DNA of 64,000 nucleotides from Macrolepiota albuminosa (lineage: Eukaryota > Basidiomycota > Agaricomycetes > Agaricales > Agaricaceae). The position numbers and the translations under genes are program-made. The stretch's first letter is position 1; each line of letters starts with the position of its first letter. The stretch is from positions 1,426,001 through 1,490,000 of the forward strand of contig JAMWFC010000046.1 of the NCBI GenBank assembly GCA_027475525.1, in the 5' to 3' direction. A model generated the notes under the pieces. It worked only from the letters and a program-made list of their open reading frames with translations. It did not search any database and was not told where the DNA came from. Shown here one piece after another: positions 12,495 through 23,231 of this stretch.

Positions 12495-13204
12495 CTATGC
12501 TTCCTTTGCCTTTATTCGAGCAGCTCGGGGGCGAGATTTATAGTTGAATCCGTCAAAGGAATCCCACTGTGCATGCTCGTCAGCCGTGAGATACCACATC
12601 GGAGGACCCTCAACACCAAGTATCTCTTTAAGCTTCTGTGCCGCATCAGGTGGAATGCAGCGCGAGGAATAGTTATCACGCAATGTTGCCACTCGCGAAT
12701 AACAATCACCCGGCAGACCATGCACTTGTAAGACAGTAGTCCTCCACCCAATTGCATGCGACAATGCCTTTTCCAAGTCAAAGATGACGGGAACAAAACA
12801 TTTATCTGGAATAGGAGACTCTCCGGATGTCTTGAAGAAGTCTTCTTTATATTTGCTTCTATCGACCCTGGGCAGCATCTGTTTTTCCCAATGCTCAACT
12901 ATCCGACTTGCAGGCACATGAAAACCGAAGTATAAGACAGGTGGCCAACGATTGTCGGGTGCAGATTTACGATAGAGGAAGCTAGGTAATCTCTCAAAGG
13001 GTTCGAAACCTTCAAGTATATGCAAGGACTAGACATTCAAAGAAATCAATATCCCACACCATTTCGAAACCAAGACATCCTGACCTTTCTGTAACCAAAT
13101 GGACGAGGTCTTATAACAGCTCCATTCTGAAATTTCTTAATCTCAGCGGCTGTAGGAACTCTGCGATCAGCCTTTGTGGCTTGAGAATCAGGTGGATTTG
13201 ACAT
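12495..13204 (-). CDS. Hypothetical protein, orphan family, copy 1
   Basis: Two exons, 13204-13085 and 13028-12495, with a 56-nt intron, encode 217 residues beginning MSNPPDSQATKADRRV. The N-terminus carries a TAAEIKKFQNGAVIRPRP segment. The second exon reads LHILEGFEPFERLPSF and contains a Trp/Pro-rich stretch (NRWPPVLYFGFHVPASR), and the protein ends with a basic tail (RPRAARIKAKEA). There is no signal peptide, membrane helix or motif that I can assign. Both copies keep the exon structure and open frame, with mostly conservative changes, so the protein is probably functional. The function is unknown. Confidence 0.7.
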
Positions 13205-14088
13205 TCGTTGAATTGCTGGAAAGCGAGGCCATTTAATTATTTATACTCATTTGTTCAACCTAATACGGCCACATAGAGACCAATAAACTAAGGGGCCAAC
13301 TTGAACCGGAGAGGCACATGCACAGAGCACCTCTGCTGCCACTGGCAGACCCAGTATACAGTTTGGTGAAAACAAAGGACCATAGAGGGCTGATGTTCCA
13401 AAATCACACTCAAGTTGGCTATCCGAGTACAGAATTCTCCCCCCATACCTCTGCTCATCCCTGGAGACGGAACAAACGTGCACAACGGCACAAATCGGAA
13501 TGAGAACTGAATGTTGGCAAAAGAATGAAATACTAAAAACGAAAATGAAAAACTGAAGGAATTACCCCGACACCAATAGAAAGATCCTCAAGCCGTCTAT
13601 CTGAGAGATCCTATGCTAAAGCTGTAGCGGGATCCCCGAAACGCCAATCACCAAAACCTCCAGCCTATCGCAGGAACAAAACGAACCAGACAGGATGCAA
13701 GTGGACAGCCCCCAAGTATCATTGCCCTGTCCTCCATGCCAATAATGTCCACACAGGAACGAATCGAAATCGAGGATACAAACTAACACGAGGTTACACA
13801 GAATCTTTGTGACCGCCTAATCTCGGTATAACTTTGTGAAATCCTAACGAGTTATATTCAACCGCCTCAAGCCACCTTCCACGACTCGAGCGTAACGTGG
13901 ATAGAACATGAGGGTTACCACCTTGACGACTGATTGTACTGGGGTTTATAGCGCGACTACACAGCGAAAAGATAAAGTAATTACTTCACTCATTTGTAAA
14001 TCGGATATGGTTTCCTCAATAAAGACTTCGAATGAAGAATAACAGTCGTATTCAATGTGATATCTCCTACAAACAATCCGCATTCCAT

Positions 14089-14798
14089 CTATGCTTCCTT
14101 TGCCTTTCTTCGAGCAGCTGTAGAGCGAGATTTATAGTTGAATCCGTCAAAGGAATCCCACTGTGCATGCTCGTCAGTCGTGAGATACCACATCGGAGGA
14201 CCGTCAACACCAAGTATCTCTTTAAGCTTCTGTGCCGCAGCATGTGGAATGCAGCGCGAGGAATAGTTATCACGCAATGTTGCCACTCGCGAATAACGAT
14301 CACCCGGGAGACCATGCACTTTCATGACAGTAACCCCCCACCCAATTGCACGCGACAATGCGTTTTCCAAGTCAAAGATGACGGCAACAAAAGATTTATC
14401 CGGGATAGGAGACTCTTCGGATGTCTTGAAGAATTCTTCTTTATATTTGCTTCTATCAACCCTGGGCAGTACCTGTTTTTCCCAATGCTCAACTATCCGA
14501 CTTGCAGGCACATGAAAACCGAAGTATAAGACAGGTGGCCAACGATTGTCGGGTGCAAATTTACGATAGAGGAAGGTAGGTAATCTCTCAAAGGGTTCGA
14601 AACCTTCAAGTATATGCAAGGACTAGACATTCAAAGAAATCAATATCCCTCACCACTTCGAAACCAAAACATCCTGACCTTTATGTAACCAAGTGGACGA
14701 GGTCGTATAACAGCTCCATTCTGAAATTTCTTGATTTCAGCGGCTGTGGGAACTCTGCGATCAGCCTTTGTGGCTTGAGAATCAGGTGGATTTGACAT
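14089..14798 (-). CDS. Hypothetical protein, orphan family, copy 2
   Basis: Paralogue of the gene ending at 12495, with the same two exons (14798-14679 and 14622-14089), the same 56-nt intron and the same 217-residue length. The N-terminal 35 residues are identical to copy 1. Differences cluster in the middle (for example GWGVTVMKVHGLPGDR against GWRTTVLQVHGLPGDC) and in the basic C-terminal tail. Function unknown. Confidence 0.7.
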
Positions 14799-15389
14799 CG
14801 TAAGAATTGTGGGGCACGTACAGTTGTCGTTCGATTATATATACCGAATATTTCAACCTAATACGGCCACACACAGACCAATATAATAAAACAAAAACTG
14901 CTGGTTGAACGTTGCCATTATCTCAGTATGTAATTGTCCCTGATCCAAGTATCACACCTACAGGAAATTGTTGTATAGGGCGAGAGCTCGGTTAGAATTT
15001 TGGAACGAACCGAAATCGTTCCAACGCGAAACAATTGTATTTGCCTTGGACAATGGAATCGGTTGTTTGTTTTGTGCGGCGGTCGGCCAGTTCTGAGACC
15101 ACAAAGCCCAATTCTCTTGATGTCCTTTATTCTTTTTTATGTTCTAGATTGTGGATGCTTCATTATTATCCTTGATCGAACAATGTCTTGTTTGAATTAT
15201 CCTTGTCAACCTGATTTGTTGTCATGAGCCACTGAACTGTTGTTGCTCTCGAGCGTTGTCAGGCTCCTTCGGAAAAGGGATATTCTATAGCGATATATAA
15301 GTGGCATGCAACTACATCTACGCTGTATAAACTCTTTCTATTGAATTCCTGATCACTACTGAACATCCTTTATATTTCGCTCTGTCTTC

Positions 15390-16456
15390 ATGTCGAACTT
15401 CCAGGAAGGCCTGATGGAGACAGTGAAAAATCTCTTCCAAAAAATCTATGATGATGACGAGGTTAACCTCGAGTATCGTTACTATGAGGTCTGGAATATG
15501 GTGCTTGTGGAAATGATAAGATCATTGGACCTTGATGTTACTTACAATATCACTGTATCGCCGCAATGGGATCTGATACGAGAGGTCCTGATCAGTATGT
15601 TGGCTTTCTTCTCCTTACTCTAATTCTGCAGACTTAAAACATACGTATCTTTCCAACAGAACCTATCAACTCGTACCCTCACCGGAGGGCAACTGAGAGC
15701 AGATCTGGAGATAGCAAATCAGACAGCCAAGCAGCTGCTGAGAATTATCTCGCCAATCTAAGTACAGAAGTGGAACTCGATGGTCTTACAGAAAGCGAAC
15801 AAGAATACGACTTTCAGCAGGAAGACGCTAATGACTCCGATGGTCACAACACTACCGAATCTGATGGTCACAACACCACCGAATCTGATGGTCACAACAC
15901 CACCGAATCTGATGGTCACAACACCACCGAATCTGATGATGAGGGAAAACTGGGGACAGAGTTACGAAGGCCCGACTTTATCTTGTTTTGTATTTCAGCG
16001 GCCCTTCGCAGAGTAATTCTGATAGTCGAGGTGAAACCAGGACCACAGGTGACAGATACGTCATCTGAGAAGGTCAGTCGCCAGGCAAAGATTCAAGCAG
16101 GCTTTGCATTCGATATATGGCCCCAAGAGAGCATTGTATATTCACTGATGTTAGTTGGGCGGATGTTCCGCCTGAAAAAGTTCATAAGAACTGAGGTGCC
16201 CCTTCCCCAACACAAAGTGGGCCGATCTGACATGAAATCCTATAAACCTACCGAAAACTTCCTTGCCGACAATGAAGAGAACGTTTTGGGCGAATGGCGG
16301 AACGTTTTTGATGAGGAGCTTGTCACGCACCAAAGTGGTGGACAAACGATTACGACTTTTTTGGAGATGAGACGCTTCTCGCAAGAATTCAAGGGGGCAA
16401 TAAACGAAGTCATGAATCATCATGGTTTGGGCAGCGTGCAATGGGGAAATTGTTAA
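15390..16456 (+). CDS. Candidate PD-(D/E)XK nuclease-like protein
   Basis: Two exons (15390-15594 and 15660-16456) give 333 residues starting MSNFQEGLMETVKNLF. Exon 1 is acidic and helical in character. Residues about 126-161 hold four near-identical GHNTTESD octapeptides, a hydrophilic spacer. Straight after comes RPDFILFCISAAL then VILIVEVKPG: Asp174, Glu192 and Lys194 fit the PD-(D/E)XK nuclease core (PD ... hydrophobic strand, E-x-K). The C-terminal 130 residues include Trp- and Arg-rich segments that I do not recognise. The nuclease assignment rests on this motif alone, so it is inference; the substrate is unknown and no neighbouring toxin, antitoxin or transposase is visible. Confidence 0.6.
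15836..15931 (+). repeat. In-frame 24-bp tandem repeat, 4 copies
   Basis: Four consecutive 24-bp units encode the octapeptide SDGHNTTE. The first has two base differences from the others. The period is a multiple of three and lies inside a coding exon, so it is a protein-level repeat and not a CRISPR array. Confidence 0.95.
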
Positions 16457-16724
16457 TTGCATTAGATGTGGTACAAACGTATTCTGGAATGAAAAAAACC
16501 TTGGAACAAAAAGCATATACACGCCATCCGCCGACTAAATAATTATTTTTGCAGTTGATGAATGAGTGATTGCCAAGGTTAATGGTTTGGCTGTTATCAG
16601 GATACCAAAATTGAAAGAAGTGCAGCCATGATTGTGGTCGTTTCGTTTGAAGGAGACGTAACGTTATTATGTGTTTGGTTCAGGCCACGAGTCTTCCACA
16701 CTCCTTTGTAACGGTCACCTCAAC

Positions 16725-17931
16725 ATGGCCACCCTCAACATATCTAATTCGCCAATCACACAAGTGTCGCAGCATGCAGTGCCCGCTCATACCAATCTAC
16801 AACCGCAGCTATTGACGAGGTTGTTATTAGATCTGCGTGGCAGGCGCTTTGAAGTAGACCGAGAAACAATTATGAACCTGCCCGAATCCGTTCTTCTATG
16901 CCTATTTCCGAATGGGCTTGTTCTGAGCCGCCAGAGTGTTGCTTTGTCTGATGGTGGCGAAAATGAGGAGGACGAGGAGGTGTATGGTGTTGACGTGAGT
17001 ATCTTACGTCGGCCGATTTGTCAGGTGAAGTGGTCGAACAATCTCTAAATGACAGTTTTACTCTAGTTCGACCCGGATTGCTTTCAATATGTCCTCACTT
17101 TCTTCAGGACCGCATCAGAGACTTTCTATGGTACTGCTACATCTCCAGGCCTAATTGCTGCTCAACAACATTTACTTGATGGTCCGCCAAATGATTTCAG
17201 TCCAGCTACTCCGCAAAACCCCCTGCTTTCTAAACAAGCTATCATTGTTTTACGGGAGGAGTTAGAATACTTTTCTATACCTTTGAAGGATGGCGACGCC
17301 GCGACAGACCAAAATGGAATTGCGAATGATATACTCCTCAATATCAAAAGACGATCAGGAGACTATCTCATGGAGAAGCGAAATATATTCACGGCTCTCC
17401 AACGAAACGTAAATAAGGAAAACAACGTTGCAGAGCAACATCTTATAGATATGTTATGCATGAGGTATAGTACCGATTTCCCCGGCTTGTTCACTGACTG
17501 AACAATCGTATAGTGGGTTTGACCGCGATGACGAATGGGGATTCCGTGCGCTAGAGCCCTCACGGTGCTGCATATCTTCCATTGCGCTCGTGTTGCTTAA
17601 GACTGGGATAATGCACTACCCAAATGGAGAGAAGCCAGTGGAGGTTGACTATCCTCAGATGGCCACCGCGCAAAAGTTACTTTTGTTCTGGAGAAAACCT
17701 GCCGTAAGTCACGTTTTTTGAATTTAGTGGATTATCTTCTGTCCTTTGCTAATGCTCTGTCCAGCGAAAATGCTGGTGGGATGGAATCGACGTTGAATTA
17801 CCAGCTACCAGCGACTCACCAATGAAGACCGTCAAACTTTGGGCTCGTCGGGTTTGGACGTTGGAATTAAGTTTGGTAAGATCCGTCACGCATGATCTGT
17901 ATGTCGTTCGACTCACAACGTTCAGGTTTAA
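16725..17931 (+). CDS. WHI2-like BTB/POZ-fold protein
   Basis: Five exons (16725-16994, 17067-17464, 17514-17703, 17765-17875, 17926-17931) encode 324 residues; the last exon is only six bases (Val plus stop). The segment LLLDLRGRRFEVDRETIMNL followed by ESVLLCLFPNG and FDPDCFQYVLTFFR is the BTB/POZ-like N-terminal region characteristic of fungal Whi2. In yeast, Whi2 acts with the Psr1/Psr2 phosphatases in general stress response and in restraining growth when nutrients fall. The C-terminal part, with GFDRDDEWGFRALEPSRCC and KCWWDGIDVEL, also fits the family. I chose the ATG at 16725; upstream sequence in this frame has no better start. Confidence 0.85.
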
Positions 17932-18509
17932 CCAGGAAACGCTTTCATTCTGGACTTTCGTTCTCTCTGGTAATACCTATTCATGGATACCCATCCTATC
18001 GACCGCTTTATACGCACGCATGCGCGGGCGGTAATTTCTCCTTGGCGATTTGTCATGGAGTGCCTGTCTTTGGCCTACCTGGCTGCGGGGCAACCTTTGT
18101 TATGCCATGCCTAGCGATTGTTACTTCCATACCCTACAAGCAACTACTTACATCTCATTTACGATTATCTATCATATCAGAAACCATACCCCTGATCTCT
18201 CCTTGCATGTCTGGTTATTCCATACCATCAGATACCTTCCTGACGAGCTCTGACGGATGAAACAAAAGATCGGTTGTTGGCAGTGTCTGATGGATATATA
18301 TCCTTTTGGAAATGGACCAGTGTCATTATCGCGACCATTAGAGTGGCGGCTCCATCCTTCCACCGGCGCCTTTCATCTTTCATTTAAACCAGAGCTACCT
18401 CACGGACATCGTGAGGCAAGATTGATAAATCGTCATCGGGTACCAGTCGCCAAGCTCGGCTTTTAAGTGCCTATCCCCAACCTCGGAGTCCTTACGGAGT
18501 TGACCCCCT
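17932..18509. other. Intergenic, no gene seen
   Basis: Lies between the WHI2-like stop and the next plus-strand start, and presumably contains that gene's promoter. Short frames on both strands lack coding character. Confidence 0.45.
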
Positions 18510-20654
18510 ATGGCCTCGGTTGCTGGATCGCATACTTCCACAAAATCCAAGTCGTCTAACCATGACAGACCTCGCTCACAAATGCGTCGCACTCCAGATG
18601 GCACAGAAAATCTCGCAGTGAATACCGGCGGCCTCCATCTGGAGACAAGGCAACCACGTCCCGAGTTTCCTGCAGAGATGTTGCTGGTGAAGCTGGGAAA
18701 TCGCACTCGACGTTCGCGCTGCCCACCGGATTTCCTGCTTGAGATGTCTGCGCGTGACTCCTCGGCATTCCTCGAGAAACATGGCAAGAAGCTGAAGATC
18801 ATCACGGGTCCGAAGGCCGTTACGTTTTACAGGATGTTCCTTGGGTATGTCATTGATGCTTTGTGATGACTCAATGTTTAGTGTGGTCTTGCAGAGGGAG
18901 CAGCTTTGCGGAGATTCTAGGCGAAATGGAAGACGTCGCTCAAGGGGTGCTCCGACCCTGTGTCGTCTTCGCTGTGGCTGTTGAAGACGCCGGAAGGGCG
19001 AAATGGAAGACGTCGCTCAAGGGGTGCTCCGACCCTGTGTCGTCTTCGCTGTGGCTGTTGAAGACGCCGGAAGGAAACTATATTGATTACTACGCGACAT
19101 GGCCCAAGTTAGAGGTGCGCCCGGTGTCGTTCAAGGATAATCCGGTTGAACTTATAACACACTGCAGAGCGCCCGCAGCCCTGTAGAGGCAAAACAACTG
19201 AAGTATCTTCATTCTCAGTTTCGCAAGACTGCGAGAGCTTTGGACACTGAATTCAAACGAGCAAGTATCTATGGTGTTACAGAACCCATTATTCCAGAGA
19301 AAAAAATAGACGAGTTGCAAAAACTATCGATCGCCCAAGAACCGATGACTGCGAAAGCACGTCTTCCTAACATTGCTCTTCCGCCTCAAGATATGCAAGT
19401 CAACGGTCAGAATCCGACTCCGGCGTATGTTCTGATGCTGGACCCATTTTGCGTGTCTGATATTATACCAAAGATCGGCCACAGACAGTGTCATGTCCCT
19501 CCCATATCTCGATTTCATCAGGAATGTTCCAATTGGACATCGAAGTAAGCACCTCGACCCATACATCAATCGCGGTTTCGTTCGTTAACATATGTTACTC
19601 CAGTTCCCTTGAGAGTTACCAATCCTGACAGGCTCTCCACGTATGCACTGCGATTTCTTCGTCCTTCACTGTCTTCTCACTTTCCTTCAAGTATATCCCC
19701 ATCGTCTGTGGCTTCTCCTAAAGCTCCCATTCAAGATTCTCAGCAACCTGTAATTACCTCTGCCGCCGAAAATAACCCCGATTGTAAGCAAGTTGTCTAT
19801 GCTTTAGAGTGTCATCCGACTTGATGATCAGATTTCGCAACTCCCACACCATTCTCGACTCCCGCTCCGACTGAGAAACTCTTGAAACCTGAGGCTGTCA
19901 AAAGAAGCAACAGCAGTACACGGTAATTTCGTTCGACTTGGACTGAAAACACCTTTGTATTCACGAAAGTCCATTCAGATCATCGCGTTCTAAGGATTCG
20001 GCTATGTCTTCTGCGGCCAGCACAAGCACATTTTCCAAGAAAACCCATCGAGAGAACCATAAAGTTAAGGAGATGCCTAACTTTCTTATGATCTTTCTCG
20101 ATGGAAAGATTGAAAAGGAACCAAGAACGTGGCATGGGTATGTCTCCATATGCTATTGCCGCTCTCCTTTGCGTCAAACAGTCTAATCCTCTAGGCTTGA
20201 GCGTCAAAATTCGAGATCAACACCTCAATCCACCAGTCGCGTGTCTCTCTGGGATGGTCCCCTTGCTCGCGAGTCCGGCCGCCAGTTTGTCTATCCACCA
20301 CGACCAGATGGCGAGGAGTCATCCGAGGAAGAGGAAGACTTCGATAATTCTCCGTTAATTCCCCCGCTTCCTTCCTTCATCATGGTTGCACGTTCCAGTT
20401 CTGAGCCCCGCTACCCTCCCTCTGCGATGCCTCCAAACATACAAGGATATGGATTGCCTGTCTCCCTCGGTGGGTCCCCTATTGGGTCTTTCGCAGACCT
20501 TGCCTATGGGTCGAGTCCACTACCTCCACCAGCTCCAGTCTTATATCCACCCTCACCATATGCACCAGGAACATATGCGTCTCCCTATCATCCTCCTACT
20601 GTGCTACCGATGCAACCCCTGTCTGGATCTGCGCATCCGCCAACATTTCAGTAA
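18510..20654 (+). CDS. Unrecognised seven-exon gene, Pro/Ser-rich C-terminus
   Basis: My model: exons 18510-18844, 18895-19114, 19168-19544, 19632-19783, 19832-19922, 19970-20137 and 20195-20654, in frame for 600 residues. The N-terminal part is basic (MASVAGSHTSTKSK..., then TRRSRCPPDFLLEM). The middle holds GNYIDYYATWPKLE and KYLHSQFRKTARAL. A segment PNFLMIFLDGKIEKEP precedes an acidic run (SSEEEEDFD) and a long Pro/Tyr/Ser-rich tail (such as YPPSPYAPGTYASPYHPP). I do not recognise the family. Exon 2 spans the exact 77-bp duplication at 18920-19073. With both copies the frame stays open; with one copy removed it breaks, so the residues around 120-170 and the exon 1/2 junction are uncertain. 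Confidence 0.55.
18920..19073. repeat. Exact tandem duplication, 2 x 77 bp, inside a coding exon
   Basis: Bases 18920-18996 and 18997-19073 are identical. Because 77 is not a multiple of three, the two copies are read in different frames. Confidence 0.95.
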
Positions 20655-21080
20655 ATCGTATACCATCATTGACGACTATCATTTTCTCGTCATCTTTTAT
20701 TATCCATTCGTCCAGAATTCTGCCTAAGCGGACAATGTTTTATTCATAGATGCGAACCAGAACGACCCAAAGTTAAGCTAGCCTTCTGAAAAAGGATGTA
20801 TCACATTGTATTTTACTATCTATTTCGTGGTTGTTGTATCATACTAGCATGTTTCCTCTGGTTCCTTCCTCCATGATAGGGTGGTTTGATTACTATACAC
20901 ACAGTTTCTGATCAATTGGTTAATTACATTCCCTCCTCCAATATAGAACTCTATTCCTTCTGGAAAAGACACTTGTTAGTCCCTAACACATTGCTCGAGG
21001 AAAAGGACGACGAATTATCACCGACGGAAGATATCCCATGCAATGAGATATAGGCAGATTGTTTTCAATCTCTAGAAGCT
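20655..21080. other. Intergenic between convergent genes
   Basis: AT-rich region between the stop at 20654 (plus) and the stop at 21081 (minus); probably the two 3' untranslated regions. Nothing else seen. Confidence 0.5.
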
Positions 21081-21722
21081 TCAGAAATCGAATGCATGGC
21101 CATTCACTGCTCTCTGAGCTCCATTGCCGACTTTCCATACCATAGCTTTTTCCGGACGATCATCCATGGGCTCAGAAACCGTCGCATCCGCAGTCCCATC
21201 GCGCTCTTGTGATCTATCGGAGTACCGCAGACTCGGTCGAACACCGAGCGTAGAGCAAAGGACTTTATATCGCGAACGAATTTGGCGAAAGAGTTTCGGA
21301 TAATCTGTGTCATTGGTGTCAGATGGGTTGGTCATTGGAAACTGGGAAATCAGATCAAGCAGTCGTTGAGTATGGTTCGTCGCACGACTAATGATGAGGA
21401 TAACTTTCAGTTACAGTTGTTGTTGATAGGAACTAGAACGTACTCGTCGGCTCGATTCTGTTTCTCGTATATCGCCTTCCACATCAATGCAAATCCTTCG
21501 TAAAACCCGAGTTCTTCCCACATTTCAAACCCTTTCGCACGTCCCAGCGCCCGCCCTTCAATAAGGCCATGAATTTTACCATGCGCGAAGCCATCCTCGT
21601 AGCCTGTTTCATAGAAGCTGAAGACAAGGGATGAGATGGAAAAGCTTTAGTAGGGATGTCAGAGCGTATACGGACGTTTGTTCAAGATGTACCAGAGACT
21701 CGAGATCGAATTCTACATCCAT
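21081..21722 (-). CDS. LTO1/Yae1-type protein (ABCE1 iron-sulfur maturation adaptor)
   Basis: Three exons (21722-21676, 21617-21444, 21387-21081) encode 175 residues beginning MDVEFDLESLVHLEQT. The hallmark is the Gly-rich helical repeat GYEDGFAHGKIHGLIEGRAL followed by GRAKGFEMWEELGFYEGFAL, i.e. the Yae1 N-terminal/LTO1 (ORAOV1) deca-GX3 motif. In yeast Lto1 works with Yae1 to recruit the cytosolic iron-sulfur targeting complex to Rli1/ABCE1, needed for ribosome biogenesis and recycling. The C-terminal half (SRYKVLCSTLGVRPSLR) is typical in length. The start codon lies inside the 77-bp duplication; the ATG in the proximal copy is the one continuous with the protein, because the distal copy's ATG runs into a stop. 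Confidence 0.85.
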
Positions 21723-21857
21723 AATGGAGAAAGTAAACTCCCTGAGCCTGATCAATTGATTGAGGTAAGATGAGAGTTGAGATCGAATTCTACATCCATA
21801 ATGGAGAAAGTAAACTCCCTGAGCCTGATCAATTGATTGAGGTAAGATGAGAGTTGA
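21702..21857. repeat. Exact tandem duplication, period 77 bp, over the LTO1 start
   Basis: The sequence from 21702 recurs from 21779 with period 77; the copies overlap by two chance bases at the end. It duplicates the LTO1-like start codon and 5' leader. Confidence 0.95.
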
Positions 21858-23231
21858 TCAACTCCCATAAAGGGACAGAAAGAAGCTTTCGAAATTCAAG
21901 CCTTCAAAGCCTCAAGCTTCAAACTTCAATATTTCAATCCCCAGCAGCACATTACATATTCTCTTGAGAACTCATAGTGACCGTCATAAAAACTCATGAG
22001 CCTCATCAAATGAATAGTTATGAGTCTACTTTATTATGATAGGATTCAAAGTTACTTAACCTTAATACACGTAATCCAAAAAAATAGGTAATGATCGTCA
22101 TTAATAGATATGATACGGCCAATTAGTCTTTAACCCTCCTCAAAAAACAAAGAAACACCTGCCTTGACGAGCAAAAAGTGGCTGATAGCGGACACAAAGT
22201 TAGCTGATAACTTGGCATTACGGCTAGCAACGATCTGTGTGTCCAAGTCGGAATTGTGATAAGTCATCAATACTGAATCTGTGCAGAAATCCCAGATAAG
22301 AACTCACCGCGCGTGATAAAGGTTTGTGGACGTACTTTATCGCGCAATACTGAATCTGTGCAGAAATCCCAGATAAGAACTCACCGCGCGTGATAAAGGT
22401 TTGTGGACGTACTTTATCGCGCTCGTGAACGCACTGGCAGGACGTAGGCAGAGCAACCCTGATGACGTCAAAGAAAGAAATCATCAGAGTCTGAACTATT
22501 ACTATCACGCCCCTACAGCTCGGACCCCCTTCAGTCGAACGTCACAGACATGTCACATCTTAATCAGAGGGCCATTCAAAGTCCGCTTGGACACAGAGTG
22601 AGAATTCAGTCAGCGAAAGATTGAAACTCCGCTCTGCCATGAAACGGCAAGCGTGACAGATGCCTTGACCATTGACTCAACAACAAGGCCCCATCCTCAA
22701 CTTGTACCAAGTTGGAACTGTCTAAGATATTGTAAATACATTTCTCCAACAAATTACTAGTGCTAAAGGTCCTGTTGTGGAGGATTTTACTTTGTCCGAC
22801 TGAAGGGGGAGCTACAGGGGTGTGATAGTATAGCGTATACACGTAGAAATGCGGAGAAATAAACTTAACCGGCGGTCCAGGTGATGATAATAGTATCGAC
22901 AGTTCCGCTTCTTTTCCCAGTGGGAGCACGACTTTTGTAGATGATCACCAGGCTCATGAGTTCCACACTGCGGCATAGATATGTACTACAATGGCGACAG
23001 AATCACAGGGATAGCTAACGGGCAATTGACAGTGACCAGTGACCAGACGGGCGTCGATACCAGAGGTTGTGTTCGCTATGGGGTCACCTGATATCGCGTG
23101 TCGTTTGACAACAGAGCTTCCTATCTTCCTATCATAGTTATCGCGTAAACGGCCATCCGATGATCACTCTTGAATAACTATAAATCCCACCCAACTCTGA
23201 GTCCATTAGCCTAACTCCCTCGAACTCCCAC
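21858..23231. other. Intergenic, no gene seen
   Basis: Separates the LTO1-like gene from the first amine oxidase. It contains the 77-bp duplication at 22269-22422. Short frames only; a promoter for the gene at 23232 is expected at the right end. Confidence 0.45.
22269..22422. repeat. Exact tandem duplication, 2 x 77 bp
   Basis: Bases 22269-22345 and 22346-22422 are identical (plus one matching base on the left). Non-coding location. Confidence 0.95.

Larger units (their letters stand above)
12027..14890. repeat. Segmental tandem duplication, unit about 1.2 kb
   Basis: 12027-13290 and about 13785-14890 share long stretches of near-identity covering a complete two-exon gene, its downstream flank and its upstream flank (for example CCTAATACGGCCACA occurs upstream of both starts). 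The copies differ by substitutions and by extra sequence around 12200-12390 in the first copy and 13290-13780 between them. This is a real, diverged duplication, unlike the exact 77-bp ones. Confidence 0.85.

Noticed and set aside
15836..15931. CRISPR-like array of 24-bp repeats
   Set aside because: There are no spacers, the repeats are back to back, in frame and inside a eukaryotic coding exon.
16671..16724. Upstream extension of the WHI2-like start
   Set aside because: The added residues depend on a non-ATG codon and do not match the family N-terminus; the ATG at 16725 is adequate.
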